From assembly GCF_002723915.1 (NCBI RefSeq), contig NZ_BEWL01000001.1:186001-250000 (forward strand): a stretch of DNA of 64,000 bases. Direction: 5' to 3'. The notes below the pieces were generated by a model that saw only the letters and a list, made by a program, of their open reading frames with translations, was not told the DNA's origin and did no database searches. This DNA is from Gluconobacter albidus. GTDB lineage: Bacteria > Pseudomonadota > Alphaproteobacteria > Acetobacterales > Acetobacteraceae. The position numbers and the translations under genes are program-made. Of this stretch, positions 1 through 7,655 are shown one piece after another (position 1 is the stretch's first letter; every line of letters starts with the position of its first letter).

Positions 1-751
1 CCAGCCAGTTCCGGATGCTGTCCATGCTGACACCATCCGCAGGCAGTTCGCCCTGCTGTACAAGCACACGCCCCAGCGGCACATAGGCCTGTCCGTTGCG
101 TCCGTCATAGCTCACACGCACCTGCCCGCCATCCGGCAGGATCAACCGCCCCGAGCCCTGGATCTGCAAAAACGACAGATCTATCGGATTTTTTAGCCAG
201 GCGATTTCGAGCCCCTGCCCTTCCAGCGCACCGCCATCAATCGCGGCCCGGTCGTAATAGGGCTCAAACTGTCCGTTCACCCAGCGACCGCTGACCATCT
301 GGCCATTGGTCGCCTTCGCCCGGACGAGATCATGCGGACGGCCATAGACCGGCGTCTGATACTCACCGCCGCGTGTCAGGGAGGCAGGAATCTGCGGCTC
401 GAAATAACCGGTATAGAAGGCCTGAGTGCCGGTCTCGTATGGCTGGAACCACGTCTCCAGATACGTCTTTGCATCCGTTGCCGTAGCCAGCGCCGTGCAG
501 GCATTGCCCCAGTCAGCGGGATGACGGCCATAAGTGATGGCATCACTTCCACCGAGCAGCGTTTCGGGCGGCAACTGCGTCAGCCGGTGGCACTCCTCCC
601 GAAGCAGCGGCATCAGCGATGCAAAATCCTCCTGCCCCCATCCGGCAAGCGAATCATATCCCACGGGAGAAAGCGAAAATGATGATGGCGCCTCCGGCTG
701 CGTACAGCCACACAGCACGCCGAGCGTCATCAGGGTCAGCAGTTTTTTCAT
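1..751 (-). CDS. mltA: Membrane-bound lytic murein transglycosylase A (MltA), 3' end outside window
   Basis: The reading frame starts at ATG 751 and runs off the left edge of the window, so about 250 N-terminal residues are visible. The first 17 residues form a short hydrophobic signal ending in a lipobox-like Leu-Cys-Gly-Cys, so the product is probably an outer-membrane lipoprotein. Family motifs seen are a TGYFEP segment, a YQTPVYGRP segment and, nearer the C-terminal side, IQGSGRL followed by VSYDGRNGQAY, all typical of the MltA barrel. MltA cleaves peptidoglycan glycan strands to 1,6-anhydromuropeptides. The C-terminal 3D domain, which completes the active site, lies outside the window, so catalytic integrity cannot be judged. 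It follows the Tim44-like gene by 43 bases on the same strand, a pairing common in alphaproteobacteria. Confidence 0.92.
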   Translation of the reverse strand, partial: MKKLLTLMTLGVLCGCTQPEAPSSFSLSPVGYDSLAGWGQEDFASLMPLLREECHRLTQLPPETLLGGSDAITYGRHPADWGNACTALATATDAKTYLETWFQPYETGTQAFYTGYFEPQIPASLTRGGEYQTPVYGRPHDLVRAKATNGQMVSGRWVNGQFEPYYDRAAIDGGALEGQGLEIAWLKNPIDLSFLQIQGSGRLILPDGGQVRVSYDGRNGQAYVPLGRVLVQQGELPADGVSMDSIRNWL

Positions 752-794
752 CGGACAGGCAGAAAACTCGAACAGAAAAGAACTCGAAAAACGA

Positions 795-1592
795 TCAGGC
801 GGGGCAGGATGCCGCAAGGCGCCACCGCGCATCGGACTGTCCGACCACGCGCTCGAACAGCCACAGATCATGGAATTCGGTAACGGCTTCGGTCCCGAGC
901 ACAGGCTCTCCCTGACGATCGGTCAGGATATTTACCTGACGCGACACGACCCGGACTTCGATTCGGCCCGTCCGCACGCCATCTTCCGCAGACACCAGCA
1001 TCGCATCCAGAATAGACAAGCTCTCAACGCCGCGGAGATCGCTCCGCTGCGTTTCACCAGCCTGCGTCCGCGCGTCGATGGCCGCCGAAAAACCGTCCAG
1101 AGCGGCTGGCGTCAGCAGTTTCTCCAGCGCAGACCGATCACCGGCTGCAAAGGCCGGAACCACCTGCCGGAACGTATCTTCCGCATCTTTCAGGAAACCT
1201 GAAGGCGAAAAACCGGGAAATGCCCCCGCAATATCGGCCAGGACACCCCCGACGCGGGTCACGGGCGCAGGAATTTCATACTCGACTTCCGGCGCGGCGG
1301 CAGGAGCGAACACACCGTTGCCCCCTGTGGCCGAAGTCTGCCCCGGCAGTGGCGGCGGCGCACCCGGACGTGCCGTATCAGGAGCCCCGCCCTTCTGCGG
1401 GCCAAACCCGAAACGGCCACCGCCCGGACGTTCCTGTCGCACGCCCTGCATTCCGACGCGACGGCCGAGCACACGGTACAGCCTCACGCCCAGCACGACG
1501 GCGAGCACGAACAGGACCACGAGGTCCCAGGGGAAAGAATGGCCAGCATGTGCCATGAGGCCAGCGGGGAGATGAATGTCGTCAGAAGACAT
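795..1592 (-). CDS. Tim44-like domain protein (TimA-type membrane adaptor)
   Basis: A 265-residue protein with a single N-terminal membrane segment at about residues 22-40 (DLVVLFVLAVVLGVRLY), then a basic LGRR stretch, a Pro/Gly/Ala-rich low-complexity linker to about residue 105, and a C-terminal Tim44-like domain from about residue 120 to the end that finishes with the usual WLFER...WRLAA pattern. In alphaproteobacteria such proteins lie beside secB and mltA, as here, and are thought to act as membrane-associated adaptors related to mitochondrial Tim44. The substrate is not evident from the sequence. The start at ATG 1592 is plausible, but Met13 is an alternative. It is divergent from secB across a 207-base intergenic region. 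Confidence 0.85.
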   Translation of the reverse strand: MSSDDIHLPAGLMAHAGHSFPWDLVVLFVLAVVLGVRLYRVLGRRVGMQGVRQERPGGGRFGFGPQKGGAPDTARPGAPPPLPGQTSATGGNGVFAPAAAPEVEYEIPAPVTRVGGVLADIAGAFPGFSPSGFLKDAEDTFRQVVPAFAAGDRSALEKLLTPAALDGFSAAIDARTQAGETQRSDLRGVESLSILDAMLVSAEDGVRTGRIEVRVVSRQVNILTDRQGEPVLGTEAVTEFHDLWLFERVVGQSDARWRLAASCPA

Positions 1593-1799
1593 GAAGCTCT
1601 GTTTCTCACTGTCCGGACTTCGAAGTGTCCGGTTAAAGATCCGTTGCCCTACAGATAGGGTGCAATCCCTCTGATCTCAACCATCTGTCGGCCAGAAGCG
1701 TATCTTGGCGTTCAGCAGACATCATGCTACCGCCGAGGGATCGCAATCGTTTCAATCGATGTCCGCCATGGGGTTCGCCCCTGCGGAACCGGAGACCGC

Positions 1800-2321
1800 A
1801 TGTCAGAGAACACCGCCGACAACACCGTGATGGGTCAGGAAAACGTGCCGGCAATGCCGCTCGCCATCAACCTGCAATATACGAAGGATCTTTCCTTCGA
1901 AGTTCCGGCTGGCGCGTCCATTTTTGCAACGCTGCGCTCTGCCCCGCAGATTTCCGTGAACATCGACGTCCAGGCCAATCGTCTGGAAGAAGACCAGGCT
2001 GTCTATGAAGTCGCTCTGGCCGTCCGCGCCGAAGCCGCCGAGCCGCCCGCACAGGAAGGTGGACAGGCCGGTCGCACTGTGTTCATTGCTGAACTGACTT
2101 ATGCCGCTGTCGTGACGCTGACCAACCCGCCGCAGGAACTGGTCGAGCCGATCCTGCTGGTCGAAGTCCCGCGCCTGATCTTCCCGTATGTCCGCGCCAT
2201 CGTCAGCGATGTCACGCGTGACGGCGGCTTCCCGCCCGTCGTGCTCCAGCCGATCGACTTCGTTGCCCTGTGGCAGGCCAAGCGCGCCCAGCAGTTCCCG
2301 GAACCCGCCGGCGAAGCCTGA
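1800..2321 (+). CDS. secB: Protein-export chaperone SecB
   Basis: A 173-residue protein with the full SecB fold signature: FEVPAG in the N-terminal third, INIDVQA-like strand residues (here VNIDVQAN), the central EVALAV strand, and the C-terminal block ILLVEVPRLIFPYVR followed by GFPPVVLQPIDF. SecB is a cytosolic tetramer that holds preproteins unfolded and delivers them to SecA. There is an acidic N-terminal extension and an insert of about 12 residues (AEAAEPPAQEGGQAG) before the fourth strand, as in many alphaproteobacterial homologues. The gene ends exactly where convergent hemD ends, with no spacer between the two stop codons. Confidence 0.95.
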   Translation: MSENTADNTVMGQENVPAMPLAINLQYTKDLSFEVPAGASIFATLRSAPQISVNIDVQANRLEEDQAVYEVALAVRAEAAEPPAQEGGQAGRTVFIAELTYAAVVTLTNPPQELVEPILLVEVPRLIFPYVRAIVSDVTRDGGFPPVVLQPIDFVALWQAKRAQQFPEPAGEA

Positions 2322-2969
2322 TCACACTGCCGGCCCGAGCTGCTCCAGCGGATCGGGCCACGTTACCGCGCGCCATTCCCCGTGGTTCAGGCGCGCGGCA
2401 ATGGCCTCTGACAGACAGAGCGCCCGCACGGCCGACAGCGCCGTCACGTCTTCGGCTCCAAGCGCTTCCCGAAACGCTTCCGCCGTCTTCCCCGAATACA
2501 GCAGAACAGCCTCGACTCGCCCGCCCTGTAGCGCCTGAGCTGCTTCTGTAGCCAGAGCCTCGCGCTTGCAGGCCGCGTAGACTTCGACGCGTTGCACGCC
2601 CAGATCCCGCGCCAGCTCCACGCCATAGCCTTCGCCACTGGCCAGAAGCACATCTACGCCTGTAATGCCGCGCGCCCGACAGAATACGGCCAGCGCCCGC
2701 GCATCTCCTTCAGCCGCCTCGACATTCACGAACCCGGCCTGACGGGCCCGCGCAGCCGTCTGCGCACCCACTGCAACCACAAGCCGGTCTCTCGGCCAGT
2801 CCCGCAGCGCAGGCAGCGCATTTGCACTGGTTACCAGAACCGCACGGAAATTTTCCGGAGCCACTGCCGCCAGTGGCGTAATGTCCAGCATCGGACACGC
2901 CACCGCCTGCCAGCCCAGCGCCTGGACCTGCTCCATGGTGGCGGACAGTCCGGGCTCCGGCCGGGTCAC
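2322..2969 (-). CDS. hemD: Uroporphyrinogen-III synthase (HemD)
   Basis: A 215-residue protein opening with VTRPEPG, the usual HemD N-terminus, and containing LVTSANA and LLYSGKTAEAF, which match the family's two Rossmann-like lobes. It cyclises hydroxymethylbilane to uroporphyrinogen III in tetrapyrrole synthesis. Sequence conservation in HemD is weak generally, so the assignment rests on these motifs plus its position directly downstream of hemC. The chosen start is GTG at 2969, 26 bases after the hemC stop; no ATG is available upstream before an in-frame stop, and I see no strong ribosome-binding site, so the true start may lie slightly further upstream at a rarer codon. Confidence 0.85.
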   Translation of the reverse strand: MTRPEPGLSATMEQVQALGWQAVACPMLDITPLAAVAPENFRAVLVTSANALPALRDWPRDRLVVAVGAQTAARARQAGFVNVEAAEGDARALAVFCRARGITGVDVLLASGEGYGVELARDLGVQRVEVYAACKREALATEAAQALQGGRVEAVLLYSGKTAEAFREALGAEDVTALSAVRALCLSEAIAARLNHGEWRAVTWPDPLEQLGPAV

Positions 2970-2995
2970 CAGAACGATGCGGTCAGGTGGAAGCG

Positions 2996-4045
2996 TCAGG
3001 GACGCCTCATGTCTTCAAAAATGTTGGACGGCGTATCGCGACGCAGTTCGTCAGCAAGCTCAGTGCCCAAACGGGCAGCTTCAAGCGGCGCCCCTTCGAT
3101 GTCACGCTGCAACAGGAACGTCCCGTCCTCGCTTGCAATCATGCCCGTCAGCTTCAGCACGCCCTTCTCGATCCGGGCATAGCCTCCGATCGGCGTCCGG
3201 CAGGAGCCGTCAAGCTCCGCCAGAAGTGCGCGCTCAGCCGTCGAAACTGCCCGTGCTTCCGGATCTTCGATCGCAGACAGCAGTTCGCGCAGTTCCAGAT
3301 CACTCTCACGAACCGTTACGCCCACAATGCCCTGCCCCGAAGCCGGCAGCATCTGATGCGGCTCGAAAACCACATCCACACGGTCCTCCATGCCCAGACG
3401 GCGCAGCCCGGCCAGCGCCAGCAGCGTCGCGTCGCACGCTCCGGCCCGCAACTTGTCCAGACGCGTCTGCACGTTCCCGCGCAGCAGACCAAACCGCAGA
3501 TCCGGTCGCACATGCAGCATCTGCGCCTGACGCCGCACGGACGCACATCCGATCAGCGCCCCTTCAGGCAGACAGTCATAGGGGCGCTCCGGATCAATGG
3601 TTACGGTCCGGTCCCGCAGGATCAGCGCATCGCGCGCATCCTCGCGCTTGAGCGTACACGCCAGCACGAGACCCGGCGGCAGATTGGTTTCCAGATCCTT
3701 GAGGCTATGCACCGCGAAATCAATCCGCCCGGCCACCAGCGCTTCGTGGATTTCCTTGGCAAAGAGACCCTTACCGCCGATTTCTGCCAGGCGCTGCGCC
3801 TGATTACGATCGCCCTCGGTGCTGATCTGGTATTCCTGAAATGCGCCCATGTCGCGCAGGACCGGACAGAACCGCGTCAGACGCGTCAGGAAATTGCGCG
3901 TCTGGACCAGCGCCAGCGGAGACGCCCGCGACCCAACACGAAGAGGAAGCTTGCGGCCAGTCGGCGGCGCAGCGGCATGGGATCGGCGGACGGCTTCCGC
4001 GGCAACTCGCTGGAGCGCATCGGAAGGCAGGACGGGAGCATTCAT
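2996..4045 (-). CDS. hemC: Porphobilinogen deaminase / hydroxymethylbilane synthase (HemC)
   Basis: About 349 residues from ATG 4045; an in-frame GTG at 4069 would add eight residues. Clear motifs include LRVGSRASPLAL near the N-terminus, the SLKDL segment with the preceding DFAVH, GCASVRRQAQ, and the cofactor-attachment loop LDGSCRTPIGG, where the Cys carries the dipyrromethane cofactor. It polymerises four porphobilinogen molecules into hydroxymethylbilane. The protein carries roughly 30 extra N-terminal residues before the catalytic core. It is followed by hemD in the same direction and is divergent from tsaD; the short intergenic space contains a 17-bp inverted repeat at 4076-4092. Confidence 0.96.
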   Translation of the reverse strand: MNAPVLPSDALQRVAAEAVRRSHAAAPPTGRKLPLRVGSRASPLALVQTRNFLTRLTRFCPVLRDMGAFQEYQISTEGDRNQAQRLAEIGGKGLFAKEIHEALVAGRIDFAVHSLKDLETNLPPGLVLACTLKREDARDALILRDRTVTIDPERPYDCLPEGALIGCASVRRQAQMLHVRPDLRFGLLRGNVQTRLDKLRAGACDATLLALAGLRRLGMEDRVDVVFEPHQMLPASGQGIVGVTVRESDLELRELLSAIEDPEARAVSTAERALLAELDGSCRTPIGGYARIEKGVLKLTGMIASEDGTFLLQRDIEGAPLEAARLGTELADELRRDTPSNIFEDMRRP

Positions 4046-4075
4046 GAACGGCAGCTTTAGCCCATTCACACGGGA

Positions 4076-4092
4076 CTGTCATGATATGACAG
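4076..4092. promoter_or_regulatory. Perfect inverted repeat between hemC and tsaD
   Basis: CTGTCAT-GAT-ATGACAG is a perfect 7-3-7 inverted repeat lying between the divergent hemC and tsaD genes, 31 bases before the hemC ATG and 20 bases before the tsaD ATG at 4113. The symmetry and position suggest an operator for a dimeric regulator, but I cannot assign it to a known family. It overlaps a possible earlier tsaD start (ATG 4086), which is one reason to prefer 4113. Confidence 0.45.
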
Positions 4093-4112
4093 ACTCGGCC
4101 ATAATAAGAGCC

Positions 4113-5210
4113 ATGCCAGCCCCCGCCACACGCCCCTCCACATCCGTGCGCCCCCTTCTCGCGATCGAAACCTCCTGCGACGATACGGCCTGCGCCATCC
4201 TCGCTTATGATGGCACGATCCTGGCTGAAGGCGTGCTGTCCCAGACCGACCATGCCATTCTCGGCGGCGTCGTTCCGGAAATCGCGGCCCGCGCGCATCT
4301 GGATGCGCTACCGACACTCGTGTCGGAAGTCCTGAAAAAAGCCTCCCTGACGCTGGCCGACATCGACATCTTCGCGGGCACAACCGGCCCGGGCCTGATC
4401 GGCGGCCTAATTGTCGGCAGCTCCTATGCCAAGGGACTGGCCATGGCGCTGCACCGCCCCTTTGTGGCTGTGAACCATATCGAGGCCCACATCCTCACCC
4501 CGCGCCTCCCCAGCCTTGGTGCAGACCTGCACTTCCCCTACCTGACGATGCTGGTCTCGGGCGGCCACTGCCAGTGCGTCTCGGTCGAGGAAACGGGCCG
4601 ATATGTGCGCCTTGGTGGCACAATCGACGATGCCGCCGGAGAAGCCTTCGACAAGGTCGCCAAAATGCTTGGCCTGGGGTGGCCCGGCGGCCCCGCATTG
4701 GAAAAACTTGCCACCGAAGGGCAGGACGACGCGTATGCGCTCCCGCGCCCCCTCAAGGGCCGCGAGGGCTGCGATTTCTCGTTCTCGGGCCTTAAAACCG
4801 CCGTCAGCCGTCTGATCGACACACAGGACCCGACCGGCAGCCGCGACGCCCTTCCGCGTCAGTTCGCAGCAGATGTCGCCGCCTCCTTCCAGCGCGCCGT
4901 CGCAGACGTCATGGCCGACCGTGCCGAACATGCCCTGACCCTCAGCCCGAACGCCACGGCCCTCGTCGTCGCAGGCGGTGTCGCCGCCAACAAAACCCTC
5001 CGTCACGCCCTCGAACAGGTCGCCGCCGACCACGGCATCCCCTTCTTCGCCCCGCCTTTGCGCCTGTGTACGGACAATGCGGTCATGGTCGCCTGGGCCG
5101 CCCTCGAACGCCTCCATGCGGGCGAGACCCCCAACGAAATCGACACTGCCGCCCGCCCCCGCTGGCCCCTCTCAGAACGCACTCCCGCCATCCCGGAACA
5201 CGTCTCTTGA
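4113..5210 (+). CDS. tsaD: tRNA N6-adenosine threonylcarbamoyltransferase TsaD
   Basis: A 365-residue protein from ATG 4113. It opens the ASKHA fold with LAIETSCDDTACAIL and carries the metal-binding HIEAH motif (NHIEAHILTP), then MLVSGGHCQ, the GGTIDDAAGEAFDK block, FSFSGLKTA, VAGGVAANK and a closing CTDNAVMVAWA. TsaD transfers the threonylcarbamoyl group to A37 of ANN-decoding tRNAs, acting with TsaB and TsaE, which are not in this window. Earlier in-frame ATGs exist (4086 and further upstream inside hemC on the other strand), but the protein family begins just before LAIETS. It overlaps rlmJ by four bases. Confidence 0.95.
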   Translation: MPAPATRPSTSVRPLLAIETSCDDTACAILAYDGTILAEGVLSQTDHAILGGVVPEIAARAHLDALPTLVSEVLKKASLTLADIDIFAGTTGPGLIGGLIVGSSYAKGLAMALHRPFVAVNHIEAHILTPRLPSLGADLHFPYLTMLVSGGHCQCVSVEETGRYVRLGGTIDDAAGEAFDKVAKMLGLGWPGGPALEKLATEGQDDAYALPRPLKGREGCDFSFSGLKTAVSRLIDTQDPTGSRDALPRQFAADVAASFQRAVADVMADRAEHALTLSPNATALVVAGGVAANKTLRHALEQVAADHGIPFFAPPLRLCTDNAVMVAWAALERLHAGETPNEIDTAARPRWPLSERTPAIPEHVS

Positions 5211-6046
5211 ACTACCGCCACATCTACCACGCCGGAAACTTCGCCGACTGCATGAAGCACGCTTTGCTTCTCGCACTCATCAAGGCGCTCAAGCGCAAAC
5301 CCGCAGGTTTCGTCGTCCTCGACACTCATGCCGGATGCGGTCGCTACGACCTGTCTTCTGAAGAAGCCGAAAAAACCGGCGAATGGCGTGCAGGCATCGG
5401 TCAGCTCCTCAACAGCCCACCTGCGGCCGCCCTTGCGGATTATCTCGACGCCGTGCGACCCAACGTGCAGGAGCGGCACCGCTACCCCGGCTCCCCCGCT
5501 TTCGCCCGCGCCGAACTCCGCCCGCAGGACCAGCTCATCGCCTGCGAACTGCACCCCGAAGACGTCCGCCCCCTGCGTCGCCTCTTTCACGCCGATCCGC
5601 AGGCCGCTGTTCATCACCGTGACGGCTACGAAGCTCTCCGCGCGCTCCTGCCGCCCAAGGACTTCAAGCGCGGCCTCGTGCTCATCGACCCGCCATTTGA
5701 AAAAACGGACGATTTCGCCCGCTGCGCCGATGCCATTGCCCTGATCCGCAACCGTTTCCGCGCCGGGATCGTTGCCGTCTGGTACCCGATCAAGCACCGC
5801 ACCCCCGTCCGTACCTTCTACACGGCGCTTCAGGACGCAGGCATTCAGGACATGCTCGCCTGCGAATTCCTGCTGCGGCCGCCCGTTGATCCGTCCCGTC
5901 TGAACGGCTGCGGCCTGCTGGTCGTTAACGCCCCGTTCGGTTTTGAGGACGAGGCCAGCAATATCCTGCAAGCTCTCGCCACCGGCCTGCGTTCCCCTGA
6001 CGCCGAAGGCATCCAGATCAACATCGAACGACTGGCGGAAGAATAA
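5207..6046 (+). CDS. rlmJ: 23S rRNA (adenine-2030-N6)-methyltransferase RlmJ
   Basis: A 279-residue protein if started at TTG 5207, giving the canonical N-terminus MNYRHIYHAGNFADCMKH; length matches the E. coli enzyme (280). SAM-binding DTHAGCGRYDL and the catalytic DPPF motif (LVLIDPPFEKTDDF) are both present. RlmJ methylates N6 of A2030 in 23S rRNA. The TTG start overlaps the tsaD stop as TTGA, implying translational coupling; no ATG upstream would give the family N-terminus. gpsA follows after two bases. Confidence 0.93.
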   Translation: MNYRHIYHAGNFADCMKHALLLALIKALKRKPAGFVVLDTHAGCGRYDLSSEEAEKTGEWRAGIGQLLNSPPAAALADYLDAVRPNVQERHRYPGSPAFARAELRPQDQLIACELHPEDVRPLRRLFHADPQAAVHHRDGYEALRALLPPKDFKRGLVLIDPPFEKTDDFARCADAIALIRNRFRAGIVAVWYPIKHRTPVRTFYTALQDAGIQDMLACEFLLRPPVDPSRLNGCGLLVVNAPFGFEDEASNILQALATGLRSPDAEGIQINIERLAEE

Positions 6047-6048
6047 TC

Positions 6049-7023
6049 ATGACCACACGTCCGCATATCGCCGTCATCGGCGCCGGAGCCTGGGGCACAG
6101 CGCTGGCCTGCGCCACCGCAGCGACCGGCGCGGACGTGACACTCTGGATGCGCAATCCCGTCGTGCCCGAAACCCGCACTCTCCCGCGCCTGCCAGACAT
6201 CATCCTGCCCGAAAACGTCATCATCACCGGAGACTTTCCCCGTAGTGCTGACGTCGCCCTGCTCGTCACCCCGGTCCAGACCGCCCGCGACGTCTCCACG
6301 CGTCTTCAGTCCATCCTCGATCCCACAGTTCCAGTCGTGACCTGCTGCAAGGGACTGGAACAGACCACCTCCCTCCTGCCGCTCGACGTTCTGGCTGAAA
6401 CCATGCCGAACCGTCCGACAGGCGTCCTCTCCGGACCGAATTTTGCCATTGAAATCGCCAAAAGACTTCCCGCCGCCGCAACGCTTGCCTGCGCGGACCT
6501 CGTGCTCGCGCAGTCTCTCACAGCCCTGCTCAACACCTCAACGTTCCGACTCTACGCCAGTGATGACGCCGCGGGCGTCCAGCTTGCAGGGGCTGCAAAG
6601 AACGTCATTGCCATCGGCGCAGGGATCACGATCGGTGCAGGCCTGGGCGAAAACGCCCGCGCCGCTCTCATCACCCGCGCCGTTGCCGAAATCGGCCGCC
6701 TCGCCGAAGCTACAGGCGGCCGTGCCAGCACGCTTGCGGGCCTCGCAGGCATGGGCGACCTCATCCTGACCTGCACGGGACGCGGCTCGCGCAACTACAG
6801 TGTGGGGCTGGAACTCGGCGAAGGCCGCCCGCTCGCGGACATTCTCGCCTCACGCACAACTGTGGCGGAAGGCGTTCTGACGGCCCCCGCCATGCTCGCC
6901 CTCGCCCGCAGACACAACGTGCGGGTGCCGATCATCGAGACCGTGACCCGACTTCTCAACGAGGGTGTCTCGATCGAGGAAGCGCGCCACCTTCTGCTGG
7001 ACCGCCCCCCGACCCGGGAATAA
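6049..7023 (+). CDS. gpsA: Glycerol-3-phosphate dehydrogenase [NAD(P)+]
   Basis: A 324-residue protein with the N-terminal dinucleotide-binding IGAGAWGTALA, the CCKGLE segment, LSGPNFAIEIA, the conserved AGAAKNVIAIGAGI helix with catalytic Lys, the GLAGMGDLILTCTG motif and C-terminal RNYSVGLELG. It reduces dihydroxyacetone phosphate to sn-glycerol 3-phosphate for phospholipid synthesis. It starts two bases after rlmJ ends, as the third gene of the tsaD-rlmJ-gpsA operon. Length and all motifs are normal. Confidence 0.97.
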   Translation: MTTRPHIAVIGAGAWGTALACATAATGADVTLWMRNPVVPETRTLPRLPDIILPENVIITGDFPRSADVALLVTPVQTARDVSTRLQSILDPTVPVVTCCKGLEQTTSLLPLDVLAETMPNRPTGVLSGPNFAIEIAKRLPAAATLACADLVLAQSLTALLNTSTFRLYASDDAAGVQLAGAAKNVIAIGAGITIGAGLGENARAALITRAVAEIGRLAEATGGRASTLAGLAGMGDLILTCTGRGSRNYSVGLELGEGRPLADILASRTTVAEGVLTAPAMLALARRHNVRVPIIETVTRLLNEGVSIEEARHLLLDRPPTRE

Positions 7024-7033
7024 TGACGACGCC

Positions 7034-7558
7034 TCAGTGCAGAACGGCGCAGGCCACCCGGTCTCCCGAACCACCGATCGGCTGGGTCTGATAGTCATCC
7101 GGCTTGGCATGAACCACCACAGATGCTCCATCCGCGTCCATCAGCGCGGGCAAACCGTGGTCGCCTTTCAGTGATACCAAGGTGGAATAAAGCTCCACCG
7201 TCGCTGTCCCGTCGGCTCCTACATACAGGTTAGGAAGGTCGCCGGCATCATTCGCATCCGCCTTCAGCAAACCATGTACAACAGGCGTCACTGTATGGAC
7301 GTGCGCGCCCGCACTGGTGAATTTCGGAGCCGCACAGCTCCCTTTTTCATGGAAGTGAATCCCGTGCCAGCCGGGCGTCAGCCCCTGCACCTGAAGGCGC
7401 AACAAAACCCCCTTCGGTGCCCCGGTTACCGTCACGATCCCATGAGACGTGCCATCCGTCCCTTTCAGTTCTCCCGAAACACTGTCCGCAGCGCTGGCCA
7501 GCGCAGGAATGGCCATCACGGAGGCCAGAAGAAGGGTCAGAAATCCGGAACGACACAT
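7034..7558 (-). CDS. sodC: Periplasmic Cu/Zn superoxide dismutase (SodC) with an atypical zinc ligand
   Basis: A 174-residue protein with a Sec signal peptide cleaved about residue 23 (ALASA-AD). Copper ligands are visible at His68 and His70 (GIHFHE), His86 and His150 (VVVHAK), and the disulphide partners are Cys75 and Cys170. The guiding Arg is Arg167 in GGSGDRVAC. Zinc ligands should be His86, His95, a further His three residues before Asp107, and Asp107 itself. Here the segment reads NDAGDLPN rather than the usual H-x-GDLPN, so Asp104 occupies the position of the third His. The enzyme dismutates superoxide in the periplasm. It stands alone, convergent with gpsA, and an imperfect Fur-like palindrome lies upstream at 7586-7604. 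Confidence 0.93.
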   Translation of the reverse strand: MCRSGFLTLLLASVMAIPALASAADSVSGELKGTDGTSHGIVTVTGAPKGVLLRLQVQGLTPGWHGIHFHEKGSCAAPKFTSAGAHVHTVTPVVHGLLKADANDAGDLPNLYVGADGTATVELYSTLVSLKGDHGLPALMDADGASVVVHAKPDDYQTQPIGGSGDRVACAVLH

Positions 7559-7585
7559 GGTGAGCTCACAGTCTTTTAAAAATCA

Positions 7586-7604
7586 GATGATAATTATTCG
7601 CATC
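7586..7604 (-). promoter_or_regulatory. Fur-like imperfect palindrome upstream of sodC
   Basis: GATGATAAT-T-ATTCGCATC is a 9-1-9 inverted repeat with seven of nine positions paired, 28-46 bases upstream of the sodC ATG in an AT-rich stretch. It matches 12 of 19 positions of the enterobacterial Fur-box consensus. The identity of the binding protein (Fur, Mur, Irr or other) is inference. Confidence 0.35.
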
Positions 7605-7655
7605 TTACCCGAAACCAGCCTATCCCGTGATCAGAGATTCGTGATCCGCCAAAAA

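Noticed and set aside
3849-4112. Upstream extension of tsaD
   Set aside because: It overlaps the hemC coding region, and the TsaD fold starts just after ATG 4113.
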